Below, in pieces: positions 22,512 through 33,885 of a stretch of DNA of 38,510 nt. Under the pieces are notes generated by a model. It did not search any database. It was not told where the DNA came from and saw only the letters and a program-made list of their open reading frames with translations. The stretch is from contig JAMYHX010000417.1 in the NCBI GenBank assembly GCA_025529335.1, forward strand, positions 1 to 38,510, read 5' to 3'. Numbering within the stretch: position 1 is the first letter of the stretch; each line of letters starts with the position of its first letter. The stretch is from Rhizopus sp. PT2906 (taxonomy: Eukaryota > Mucoromycota > Mucoromycetes > Mucorales > Rhizopodaceae). Made by a program: the position numbers and the translations under genes.

Positions 22512-22576
22512 TAATTAAACAAAAATAAATGGCGTCATACAAACGTTGAAAGGGTTATGTTGCTACACAATTAAAA

Positions 22577-23200
22577 TTGAAGTCGCAAATTAACATGAGC
22601 CCAATATCTTTATATGAAGATGGGTATGGGAATGTGATTGATGAGAATGATAGTCCTGAGCCCATGGATACATCGTTGACCAGAATGAATTTGTGGTTGA
22701 GACGATTGCCCACTCATTTTGAATGCTTGAGACATGCGGCTTGTGGTGAATCTTCTCAGACTTGCCCAATGCTGGTAGAAGAGTCAAAAGAGGAAAACAC
22801 CCGTATGAGGGAAGCAAATATAAAACGGGATTATGTTTGCTATACTGTACAAGATAAAGTTAGGTTTTTCGATCTGAAGATTGAAAAGTGTATGAGTGCA
22901 TCGGCAGCAGCGAAGCAGTTGGACATTCATGCTCGAACTGCTCAGAGATGGATTAAACAATATAATGCGTGTCCTGATAGGATTTTTTGAGGATTCTGAA
23001 AAAGTAGGACGCAAGTGTATCTTGACCGAAGAGCATAAAACGACTATCATCAATTTCAAAAACTAGAATAAATACATCAATGACAACAAAACAAGTTGGT
23101 AACTTTGTAAAGCCATGCTTAGCACGGCGCCACACATTCAAAGGTTTTGTTGGAAGGCATCATCGGTCATAGGTAGAGATAGCACCCATAGAATTAGTCT
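22577..23200 (+). pseudogene. Decayed Tc1/mariner-type (IS630 superfamily) transposase relic
   Basis: 22577-22990 is open and codes for a helix-turn-helix region: YTVQDKVRFFDLKIEKCMSA, AAAKQLDIHARTAQRWIKQY. This is typical of the N-terminal paired-like domain of Tc1/mariner and IS630-type transposases. The frame stops at 22988 right after ACPDRIF. A shift of one base at about 22985 reopens it (FEDSEKVGRKCILTEEHKTT), followed by further stops near 23065 and 23100. A later stretch around 23110-23165 has residual coding character. The catalytic DDE/D domain is not recognisable, so the element cannot be functional. I could not find convincing terminal inverted repeats or TA target duplications. 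A possible start at 22595 (MSPISLYEDGYGN) fits an original N-terminus. Confidence 0.6.
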
Positions 23201-26200
23201 AACTTCTGGTGTATTTTCTGGTGCATGTAGTATTTCCCTTAATACTTTTGTCTCTTTTATTTAAATGACATACCTGTCAAACTTGAACAGAAGAAGACCG
23301 TCTATTGTGTCCATATTGCACGAAAATCTTCATCATAATCACATATGATTGATCTTGGTTCTTTGTTGATAAACTGACAAAATAAAGCAATAACACCATT
23401 TCTCTTTTTCTTCCTGTAAAGAAACAAACCAAGACGGTGGCTTTATAAAATGGTATTTACGCTAATTCCTGAGTAAGTTTAGCGTGGTGTCACGCATCGA
23501 AAAGTTTTATTGACGACATCACAAATAGTGCCTAGAGGCAGTGTTTTCGTGGAGTTCATCATGTATGTAGTGTTCGTCGTCGCAAAAACATTGAAACCGA
23601 ACCATGGACTTGTCTAAATGTAGGATTCAGATGTTTATGTGAATGGTATGATGAGCTAACCAGAGAAATGCGAGCCGCAAGTTCTGAAGCTGTGACTTTA
23701 CTTTTTGAAATAATTATATTTGTTAAATTTAGGTTACTAGGACAATTTAAAAGGGTAAACACTGTGGATAAAAATAATAAGCTTGCGTTCAATCCACGTG
23801 GAAGGCATCTCCACTTGGCGATTACTTTAAAAGGAAATTGAAAAATACTCAAAAAAAGTGGTGCTATCTTCTTAGCAGTCACTAAAGTCAGCTTCAAGAT
23901 GCGTTGAATATTTTACTTTCGGCATAATTACGACATCAATACATATGATTTATAGTCAGAATGTATTATCTTGACCATATGTGTAGCGTTCAAAGATTTC
24001 GTTGTCTCATATGCTGTACATTGTAGCTTTTCAACACAACTCCACTACGTCAGTATTTTTCGATCAATGTAAAAAAAAAAACCTACGCCATCAATGTCTA
24101 AAGCTATGCGTAATTGTCTAAAGTCGTTACTGCTGTTGGCATTCGGAATTAATTTTTTTTTCTATCCAACAAGCTTGGGTCATGATATTGACAACATTTG
24201 CCGTGGATTATCTCTTCTGCAAAACCCATACGTACATTGTTATTTTCAAATGTTTCATTAAATTTGATTATTTCTATATGACATTTTCAACTACCAGCAT
24301 AGTTAACATTACTTTGCTGTCGATTCAATTAGTTACAACAGGTGCATTATTAAAATTAAACAGCTGACTCTACATATACATCTTTGACATGAATGTTTAC
24401 CTTTCCGATTGCAATTCCGTTTTACAGACACCCGAAATAATATTTGAAACTGCTGCTACATATTAATCAAATGCAACCAGCTTAAATCAAAAGGATTCTA
24501 AGCGCTTGACAATAAAGTGTGCTTAGCTATTCTAAATAAAGCTTATACATATAACCTTATTATATCAACCCTTAATAAAACAAAACACATTTCAACCTAA
24601 AACATCGTCCAAAGCGTTTGTTAAGGACGGACGTCGCTTGAGAGTCCATATGTATAAACTGAGTTAAGGAGCGGAACATATAATCCAATTTATTAGCTCT
24701 ATCGGATCTTGAACATGCCCCCTTTTGTTGAGAGAGTAGCCACCAAAGAATCATCATTTCATTACACTGCTAAATATTATACTTTGGTTGCAACGGGATC
24801 ATGCGTGCTGCCAATGGAGGCACAAAGTGTAATGAATTAGATTTGTCCTAATGTACTATTTGGGGGGAAGTTCTTGGGGTATGGATAAGAGAAGTTAGTA
24901 GTAACAATACCCGATCTGAATAAATTGGGCAAAGATCTGATTAGATTAGTAGCTTAAGCAAGAGCATGTGCTTTGATGCTTATTTTTCAAAAGAGGTTGC
25001 CAAATGAAGGTATATATGTTGAGAGATTATTTCTGATATATCTACCACAGCTATACAGAGGGTCTTGTTGTGTCCTTTTTACGCTGTACAGTTGGAAGAC
25101 AGAGATCAAAAGCGACCCAGCAATCAGACGCATTGATTATAAACCTTTCTATTTGCTGTATTTTTAAATAACAAAACCTCATAATTCATAAATCGTACTT
25201 GTGCTTATTTGAATATATTATTCATGTCAACGGTATCAATCATTGTGTATAGAGAAGGCACGGGTGACAATCTCCGAAAGTGGTGTGTAAACTTTAAGCC
25301 GTCCTGTGCCCTGTTTGACCAGACGCATGTGCCATTTTATCTATTTCCTCACCCCATGTGCGCATCCTTTTCTCTTTTATTTCGTTAAAGATAAGCTCTG
25401 CTCTACCTTGTTGATCTGGCCCTTGTTATTAAAAGTGTGATAATCAGTAATCCCTTCTTTTGAATCCTTGTTTCACAGGTCTAGACACGCTTCTTCCTCT
25501 ATTGCGTTATCTTGATGCATCCCATGAGATACTCTTGTCATGATTTCTTTATGACGAACAAAATGTAGATATAAGAGGAGAGATGATATTTGCTCCTCAT
25601 CAATAAAGAAAACATATGACCTGAGTTAATCACATAAATCCTGTACATAGACATTGATAAAGAAAGAAAAAAAAAAAGGAGGGGGGAAAAGATGGTATTA
25701 TTCATAATGCCATGTGTGCAATCTATTTGGTTTCATTAGAACGCACAAGATAGATCGGATACGCTTTCATGAAACTTGTGATAAAATATCACAACGTGGC
25801 TATTACACCAAAAAAAACAACATTAATACGTCACAGAGAAACCCCTTTTTTGCAGAAAAATATAGACATTGAAATATATCCCCACGATACTTGCTCAATT
25901 TGACAATCTCTAGCTTTATATTTCCCAGGATGGAAAAGACAAGATGATCATGAATACTTATGTTTAACGGCCTCTTTCTTTTCTAGTCACAACTGATGTT
26001 GCATGTTTAAGCAATTCAAATATGCACAAACTGAAAAAGAGCACCCTATATCTTTATTTGATATCTGGGCCGAAACATTGTCCGATTAGCAATATGAGTT
26101 GTTTCTATACCAGCCACTGTCTTTTTGGTTGCACCAGTTACCTTGAAGATAGTACACTGAATATTCGGGATCCAAGTGGGCAGATATGGATTTTTTTTGT

Positions 26201-27900
26201 CAAAACAAGTGCAACACTGCAGTGTTATTGTTATTGCCTATGTAATAAGAGTACATGTGATTGACGAGCACAAGGGACGGCCCTTACGGAATTGCCAGAA
26301 GTGTTAAAGCGATGATAGCAAGTATTAGACTTTCTTAAACTGCGACTGTCTGTAAATGGGCAAGACCAGGCTAGCACGGACTTTGGGCCCTGTCTATTTT
26401 TACTGAAAAAACTGGATAAAAATAGTTTAACCGCAACAGTAAATAAGTACCAGATGAGACCGTGTTGGGGCACATCTTTATTATTATGGAAAAACAAAGT
26501 CATAGTTGCTATTCTTCAAAGTGGTTTTACATGTGAATTTATAAGGCGTTACACATAGCATTGACACGGTTATTTAAACATCTCTCTTCTTCTTCTTCGT
26601 CTTCCTTTGTCAAACTTGTTCTTTTTTTTTTCCTTTTATTTTGCTTTAAGCATATGTGTGTGGTTACGAATAACGTGACATTTATGAATAACAGCAAGAT
26701 CAATCAAAATGAGTCAATTCCGTCCCAGACGGGTGCCAATTGCCTTTGTCTTATTTGTGGCTCAGTCGTCCACCAAACACAGGTAATCATTATATAACGA
26801 AAATAAGCGTGTGTATATTCTTATTCTTATCTTAGCACTGTCCTGTATCTGCATAGAAACAAATTAATGTAGAGAACCATGTATACCCTCAATCTTATCC
26901 TAACTAATAGCAACCTTCAACCTCCAAAAAAAAAAAAGACACAAAAGCATTCATTTAGACATACTTTATCAATTTTTTTATGCTCATATATTACTACACT
27001 TATGCTTTATGATACACTGTGCATGCATTTTTGTTAAATTTATAAAAAGGGATCTCCAATAAAAATTACTTTATATGGAACTAATTAAATTCAAAAAATG
27101 ATCGGAAATAGAATTTGAATTGTATTATCAAGTTTTTGAAATTCAGTACAAAACACTGGGACACATGCACAACTTTCTGAGGCGATTTTTTAAGCGTATG
27201 AGGTATTTACTCTGTTCAATCATCCGGGCTCCAGTGATAACATGTTGGCCTACATACGATCTATCTGTGGAAATATCGATTATTCAAAAGAGCATAGAAA
27301 CAACAAAGGAAAATTTGAGCCCTAGACATTTCTATGCATATACTAGATGTTTCTACACAAGTCTACGCCTTTCTAATTAGAATGCCTAATAAAAACAATG
27401 CCCAGCTTGTTCTACTTCTAGCTCAAAAGTTTCTTTATAGCTACTTTGGAGGAAAACAACAAAGGACTATTCCTCCTCAATTCATCACTTAGACTGCTTA
27501 AAGATAACTTTATTTTATACCCGACTATCGTATTCTACGTTGAATAAGGGTCGATAAACAGTCTCTATATATCAATAACAAAAGTTCTACATAAACTGAC
27601 CAATCATAATTTTATATAATAGGTGTAACTATCAACTATAATATATTTATACTTCGAAATAAAGAGACATAAAGAGTCCCACTGTACCTTCTGTTTGTTC
27701 TCGCTACTACTGCAACAACTACCACACCGACTAACAGCTCAATTAACATAAAAGACAATTTACAATGATTTCAATTTAGTTATTGCCTTTAAATAGCTCT
27801 ATTAAGCTGTGAATGTCTGATACAGCTTGGATTCTTTTGTAATATCCTTAAACAATAATCGTTTAATATCTTCTTTTTTCAATATGTTATTTTCTTCTAG

Positions 27901-27970
27901 GGTAATACTAGAGGCACTGCAAAAGAGCACTGAAAAATCCAAAAAAAGACAATACTCTCCCAAACTGCAA
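27901..27970 (-). repeat. Diverged dispersed repeat, copy A
   Basis: Read on the minus strand this begins TTTGCAGTTTGGGAGAGTAT and ends GCCTCTAGTATTACC. It aligns over about 70 bases with copy B at 29420-29490, which lies on the plus strand, so the two form a widely spaced inverted pair. Identity by eye is roughly three quarters, with one short length difference. The minus strand here stays open past the repeat (to about 27800) in one frame, containing NILKKEDIKRLLFKDITKES, so copy A may be part of an old coding exon. Family unknown. Confidence 0.55.
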
Positions 27971-28249
27971 AATGCTCTTTGAAAGGAAACTGAAGGCTGT
28001 TCCAGTGAAATGTATTATATAATTCGATTTATACCTGAATGCTACAACCCACAGTGGCATATAATTTATAAAATGTGCTTTTAGCAATAACTTTATTTGT
28101 GCCCTATCACTCTTTATGGGTTTTATATCAGTAATCATAGTTTATAGTAATGCATTTAGATTATCTATGCTCTGCTCATAATATGTTGGCTATTTTGCTT
28201 TAAAAAGCAATAGAATTGGATTTACCTAAAAGAGAAGAATAAAAAGATC

Positions 28250-28840
28250 AGCAACGATGCCCAAAAGACTTTTAAAGGTTCTGATTGTTGCTGCAATGAC
28301 ATTCTTCAGGTCAGCCATTGACCATCAGAACAACGACCAGGCACCGTAAAAACAGTTAGATCATCAAATACCAAAACAGCCTGCAAAGGCCTGCTGTAGC
28401 AGACATACCGTTGGGGTATGCATTAGCTGAGCCTTGTCAATTGTTAACTAGCTTATGTGCTCTACTGCGCCAGCCAGACAGCAGGAAGCATCATCAACGA
28501 TCTGCCACAGCTGTGATCTCAGATAACTAGCTCCCTGTAAGGATTCCAATCGAATGCCCATAACTCTCCTTTTGGCTGCCTGAAAGCCTCCAGTTGAGTA
28601 ATGAAACGAACGACCGCTGTCAGTCCAGCGCACGTATTGAGCAGCATAAAAAGAGATTGCATAGAAATCTTTGAACACACAATCATCGCCTTGCTGAGTA
28701 AGTTTAAAAAAAAAACTTACCTTGACCAAAGAAAACAGCCAGAAGGGACCAAAAAGAGTAAAAGAGAAAAAGTATAAAGAGAAAAGAAAGAGAGAGAAAA
28801 GGGATAGGTGCAAATTTCTCTCTTTTTATACCCTTTTCTT
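28250..28840 (-). other. Possible minus-strand transcription unit with TATA box, product unknown
   Basis: 28822-28830 on the minus strand reads TATAAAAAG, followed about 30 bp downstream by a long CT-rich tract, the usual look of a strong fungal core promoter. Downstream lies an open frame (28813-28448) whose first third is only Leu/Phe/Ser from the CT tract and whose remainder is not recognised. Further on are hairpin-forming sequences: CATACC and GGTATG around a five-base loop at 28408-28424, and near-complementary CAGCCTGC/GCCTGCTG segments. It could be a noncoding RNA, a small-protein gene or a solo promoter from a mobile element. I cannot decide. Confidence 0.25.
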
Positions 28841-29419
28841 GGTTATGTGAAGTTATTGTTTTCAATAAATAATGTTTACGCTCACACTTTTGTTTATTTC
28901 TAAAGTGTTTTATGACTCTTTGCCTATCTTTTCTATACTCTTTCTATCCATCCATATTATATCTTGTATTTATATTTTAATGAAAGTTATTCACCTCTCT
29001 TTTTATATAGTAAAAAGACAAAAGCAATAGATTTCATGCATCTTTTGTTTATACCACGCACCCTTGGGCTTATTACTCTGCCAACCCCCTTTTTTTTTCT
29101 TTGATTTTTTGCTAGTAAAGACTAGATAAATACTATGCTTTAGTAGCTGTTAAATGAAGTAATAATCTTGTATAAAGAAATGAGGCAAGTTATGCATAGT
29201 TAAAAGAACATTGCCACCAAAAAAATGGGAATAGCAAATGATAGACGCGTTTCGAAACCCTGTTTATCCATGAAAAAAGTAATGACTTTATTTTGAACAA
29301 GTGTAGACGCAGGTATCAGAGGAAGGTCAGATCATACGTCGTGCTCCCTCAAATCCTTTCGTATAGCAGCCCTGAATAGTTTCTGAATTAAACCACAAAT
29401 AGCCTTGACAAACCTTTGT

Positions 29420-29490
29420 TCTGCAGTTTGGGGGAGTATTACATCTTTTGCATTTTGCAGTGCCCTTTTGCACCACCCATAGTATTACCC
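29420..29490 (+). repeat. Diverged dispersed repeat, copy B
   Basis: Begins TTCTGCAGTTTGGGGGAGTA and ends CCCATAGTATTACC on the plus strand; the inverted partner is copy A at 27901-27970. The end of this copy overlaps a small inverted repeat, ATTACCC at 29484-29490 and GGGTAAT at 29502-29508, which could form a 7-bp stem. Frames are closed by stops, so if it was coding it is dead. Confidence 0.55.
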
Positions 29491-30146
29491 ATGAGAAAAA
29501 AGGGTAATTAGGGAAGGTGTAATATTACTTGGTATTTGGCTAGAATATTCGCTGACGGGCATGTTGGACAGCAAGGTCAGTTTGATCTAGCTTGCATTTA
29601 CTGATTCTGATAATAATGGATGTGTACATTGATGCAATATTGTCCAAAAGATGAATGGTAGGCAGAGAATGTTTTCGTAATTTCACTAAAGATGATTGAA
29701 CAATCATTTATAATCTTTGAAACAAGGAAAACACTATATGCACCAGAAAATACATCAGAAGTAAGACTAATTCTACGGGAGTTGCCTCTACCCACTACTT
29801 ACGATGTAGTCCAACAAAGCTTTTGAATATGCTGCGTCAAGCTAAACATGACTTTATAAAATCATCATTTTGATTTGTTTCTTTTAAAGAAGAAGAAGAA
29901 ATAAAAAGAAATGTTGTTATTGATGTATTCTGATTTTATGTTGTCAGTTTGACCAACAAAGACCACTTAGCTCACGTGTAATTATGACAAGTTCGTATTT
30001 TACGTCCAAAGGACATTCCACTGCCTTACGTGTATAGGAGAAGAAGCGCCTGTATACATACACTTATTTATTACAATAAATGATTCTTCCTTTCATCATG
30101 CAAATAATTCGTCTCGGAGTTTCTCTACTTTTTCTTTTATTTATTG

Positions 30147-32116
30147 ATGTCTAGGCACAGAAAGAAACAAAGCATATTTAGTTTTAGTGATGATGATGAT
30201 AATGAACAACAACAACAACAAATTACTATAAAGCCTTTACCAAATCATGCGGTTGAACGATCTGAATTAGTAGCTGATGACTTTGACCCTGACATGTTTC
30301 TGTCAAGCAAAAGACATTTAGGCTTGGAACGAATGAAAGTCGAGTTAAATGCTCATTTGAAACAACTAAAGTCAGAGCTCGTTGAACTGATCAATAGAGA
30401 TTATCAAGACTTTGTTAATCTTTCAATAAACTTGAGTGGAGTAGACAGAGATATAGAAGAATTAGCACAGCCTTTGAATACAATTGAGCATCAAGTGAAA
30501 GTGAGTTATAATGTATATTCAATAGCATATACTCATAGCATTGTCATAAAGGAGGCACAGGACCACTTCCAGAAAGTAATTGACTCTTTACAGGAACAAC
30601 TTCAATATCGAGCACAGCTGAGGAATAAAAAGGTAAGAGAAAGAGCGAGTTGTCTGTATTGATCATTAAATTGAACGATAGGCTACTCTAAAATTACTGT
30701 TAAACATACATGAATCAATTAGCAAAGTGGAATATCTACTAGATATTAACACAGAGATTGCAAAGGATAAATACAAACTAGAAAATCAACTTGCTGGAGA
30801 TGATAGGTAACTAGGAAGGGGAGCAAAGCAATGCAAGTTTCATGCTTAAAATATGAGAGTAGTTTAGGCAAACAGATAGAAAGAGCAGCTATAGAATATA
30901 ATCAAATGCAACATCTAGTTGGTAGAGGCAAAGATCTTGCCTTCATTAGAGAGAACAGCTGGAGAATCACGCGTATCAAAGATACACTAGAGCAGAAACT
31001 GTCAAAGGCATTACACACTGCTTTATTACAGGTTCGCGCAGGAGAACTAACGAGATCAACAAAGCAATCACTCGTTCAATGTTTAAGAACATACGCCTTG
31101 ATAGATCAAACTGAAGTAGCTGAAAAGATCATTAAGGAACAATTTGTGAGATGGCACCTTGAGAAGATCATCCATTCTAAGATCTTACAGAACAACAAAA
31201 CATCAAAAGAAGACCCCCTGGATGATATGTATAAAAAGATTCTTTTATTTGCCTCTAAGGATCTTCAACCCATTCTAGACATCACCCAAAAAACTTTGAA
31301 AGGATCCAACTATGAAGTACTAGTCAACTCGTTATGGGCAGAGATAACAGAAGAGATTAGTAAAAAATGTCGAGCAATATTTGCTCCTGGACAGATGACG
31401 GTATTTCACAAGGTAAAGGAATCGACATGTAGATGAATGACGTGTACTTATGAACTGTAGAACTATACAACCACAATATCATTTATTTCCAGTTTTGAAG
31501 GTTTATGTCAATCAAGGCGATCCATGGTTTATCTTCGTCATCATCCCACTTATATCGACTTTATGAAAAAATGGCAATTACCAGTCTATTTTCAACTAAA
31601 GTTACGTGAAATCGTAGTTCGTGTGGAAGATGTGCTGAATGATAATACACAATCCATGAATAAGGGTGAAGATAACAGACTGGAAGGAACAAGAGTTGTT
31701 ATGAGTACAATTCAAGAGTGTTGGTCTGATCAAGTTTATCTTTATGGCTTATCTCATCGTTTCTGGAAACTAACGCTTCAGTTAATTAAAAGATATACTC
31801 TATGGGTTACTGACATGCTTCAGGTATATATATATACAAGACTCATTTGATACTTTTTATTAAATGAATTGATCTAGATTACAAACAGCAATGTGAAAAC
31901 AATGCTATGTAGCGATGTACAATATGTAATAGAATCTATGCAAACTGACACAGGAAAGCTTATCTTGCTCAAGTTACCTATAAACGTACAGGAACAGCCT
32001 TTAATCAAAGGTAAAAACAAAAAAATCTTTATTCTATCAACAAGGGTTTTCTAACTAAAAATTTAGAGAGCTTGCAAGAAGCTTTGGATCAACTGAAGCT
32101 TGTTTTAAAAAAATAA
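30147..32116 (+). CDS. COG2: Conserved oligomeric Golgi complex subunit 2
   Basis: Seven exons: 30147-30500, 30552-30632, 30682-30806, 30860-31412, 31461-31823, 31878-32010, 32067-32116, giving 552 aa. The N-terminal COG2 domain is clear: DDFDPDMFLSSKRHLGLERM, LKQLKSELVELINRDYQDFV, NLSINLSGVDRDIEELAQPL, followed by coiled coil. Later motifs fit as well: LGKQIERAAIEYNQMQHLVG and, after splicing, FHKNYTTTISFISSFE. The acceptor before AACTATACA (31460) was chosen because the later TTCCAG breaks frame. An Asp run and five glutamines lie near the start. COG2 belongs to lobe A of the COG tether for retrograde vesicles within the Golgi. At 552 aa it is shorter than animal COG2 (about 740), so a C-terminal part may be missing or reduced, as in other fungi. 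The first intron (51 nt) is a multiple of three with no stop. It converges on HAS1 with 78 bp between stops. Confidence 0.93.
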
Positions 32117-32194
32117 CAGAGTTTATTTGTAAATAAACATTAATTCTAATGTAAACTTTATATTTATGCTCAGAAAGATATGTGGTTGAAATGA

Positions 32195-33885
32195 TTATTT
32201 AGCGGCAGCGATGGCCAAGTTGACCTTGGGTGGAACCTTGAAACCAAATGATTTAGCTACCTTCATAAGATCAAGCTTATTAACGTCAAAAATTGACTTT
32301 AAGGAATAAGTTGCATAGGATTGCAAGTAGGACCTGAAAGCATCGCGTGCAGATTGATTAAGGTAGTAATTCTTTTCGATTAGTTGCTCGAGCTATTAAA
32401 AGTGACGTTTGTAAAACAGGACTCTAAATACACAATGGTTCATATAAAACTTACCTGACTCTGTACATTGGCAATTTTGCTTGAAGGGAACTGATATTCA
32501 TTCAAGGGAACCTTGGCATCCTTCAAATATTTCAAGAAACCAGTTTCTGATGGTAACAAAAAGAGTAAACTACGTCCTTGTTTTCCAGCACGAGCCGTAC
32601 GACCAACACGATGAATATAATCACGAGGATCATCTGGAGGATCAAATTGGACGATCCAGTCGACATGAGGAATATCCAGTCCTCTGGCTGCTACATCTGT
32701 ACATAATAAAATTCCCTTTTCCGCACTACAGAACTCGTTGAATGTAGACGTGCGCTTTTGTTGTTTTTGGCGACCGTGTAACTCCATAACTGGTACATCG
32801 ATATAGTTTAGCAATTCAGAATAGAATTTGACCGCATTACAGCTAGAAAAGAATACGATGGCTTTTTTCTTTTGATTCTTGCGTAAAAATGTGAAGAGAA
32901 GCAAAAATCGTTTATCAGCCTCCACTGTCACAAATCCCTGCTCTAATCCTTCTGCTGTTGAGGTATCGTTTTGCTCATCGACGTTAATATAAACTGGATC
33001 TCCCTTTAAAGAAAGCTTTGCGAGATCAGAAACCTTTGTTGTCTGTGTTGCTGAAAAGAGCATGCTTTGGCGGTCTGTAGGTAATATTTTGATAATCTGC
33101 TTCATTTCTTCTTCAAAACCGATTTCCAAAATTCGATCGGCTTCATCAATGACAAGTGCTTGTAATTTTTTGAAAACGAATCCTTGTGTATTCTGTAGTA
33201 TATGAATTAGTGTTTTGTGTAGATACACATGACTACTACGTACCTGTAAATGATCCAAGAGTCTACCTGGTGTAGCGACAAGCAAGTTGACACCCTTGAC
33301 CAGTTTGTCTGCTTCAGCCTTTCTGTTGGCACCGCCAATAACAATACCATGCGTGATATGCTCGGTATATTTGCAAAGTTCTTCTACTACACCATAGATC
33401 TGAATAGCTAATTCACGAGTGGGAGAGACAACAATAACACCAGTTCCATTTCTAGACTTGAACTTTTTACGAACAAGCAGTTCTATAGCAGGTATTAAAA
33501 ATGCAAGTGTCTTTCCTGATCCAGTCTTTGCTGCGCCCAATACGTCTTTTCCTTCCAAAAGAGGAGGAATGGTGCAGGCTTGAACTTGTGTCATTTGTGT
33601 AAAGCCCATATCTTTGATGGCTTTCTTGATATTTTCATTACAATCAAGGCTCTCAAATTCCATGTTTTGAGATTCTTGAACTGATTCTGTAAGGCTATTT
33701 GTTAACATTGTACTTTTTTCTTTCCTTTCTGTTTATGCCTTGCCTTGTTCAGAATTTTCATTCTGTTTGTTTTGTTCTTCTACAGATACACTTTCTTCAT
33801 TTTCGGATTCCTGCTTCTTCTTTTTGTTTTGTCTTTTTTCTGCGTGAGAGCGTTTACGCTTTTTGTTTTCCACTGCTGTGACCAT
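32195..33885 (-). CDS. HAS1: DEAD-box RNA helicase Has1 / DDX18
   Basis: Four exons in my model: 33885-33792, 33728-33244, 33192-32455, 32392-32195, giving 504 aa, matching the usual length of yeast Has1. The N-terminus is Lys/Arg-rich (KKRKRSHAEKRQNKKKKQ). Helicase motifs: Q motif (GFTQMTQVQACTIPPLLEGK), motif I AAKTGSGKT near residues 97-105, PTREL, GGANR, TPGRLLDHLQ, DEAD at 209-212, SAT at 240-242, then HGRQKQQKR, DVAARGLDIP and HRVGRTARAG. The last exon ends with the family-specific VAKSFGFKVPPKVNLAIA. Has1 remodels snoRNA-pre-rRNA pairing in both subunit pathways. The first intron (33791-33729, donor GTGTAT) is uncertain: it is 63 nt, a multiple of three, and contains an in-frame TAA. 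If it is not spliced, translation would start at the ATG at 33708 and the upstream 51-codon frame would be a uORF. The second intron is 51 nt and stop-free. Confidence 0.95.

Larger units (their letters stand above)
23201..30146. other. Gene-poor region with scattered coding relics
   Basis: About 7 kb without an intact gene, unlike the dense flanks. What I see: a plus-strand open stretch at about 23570-23840 with no start, following DNA that resembles 23105-23165 (shared TTAGC and CACAC/GCAT words), so perhaps a duplicated transposase piece; a minus-strand relic at 24572-24757; plus-strand frame fragments at 26030-26540 broken by many stops; two diverged inverted copies of a short repeat (listed separately); and a possible minus-strand promoter at 28820. 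No tRNA, rRNA or CRISPR-like array was found. The rest is AT-rich DNA with no visible structure. 29850-30146 leads into COG2 and should hold its promoter. Confidence 0.55.

Noticed and set aside
28694..28720. A minus-strand GTAAG...CTCAG segment that looks like an intron.
   Set aside because: Only 27 nt, too short for a spliceosomal intron (the shortest supported one in this window is 46-47 nt); it is mainly an inverted repeat around a T run.
29519..29528. GTAATATTAC contains the nine-base origin motif of circular Rep-encoding DNA viruses (TAATATTAC).
   Set aside because: No complementary stem flanks the motif, no Rep-like frame is nearby, and a nine-base AT-rich word is easily expected by chance here.
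23040..30140. Searched for tRNA, rRNA, snRNA or telomere-like (TTAGGG) repeats in the gene-poor region.
   Set aside because: No B-box-like tRNA arm with a matching acceptor stem, no rRNA-like stretch and no tandem telomere repeat could be seen by eye.
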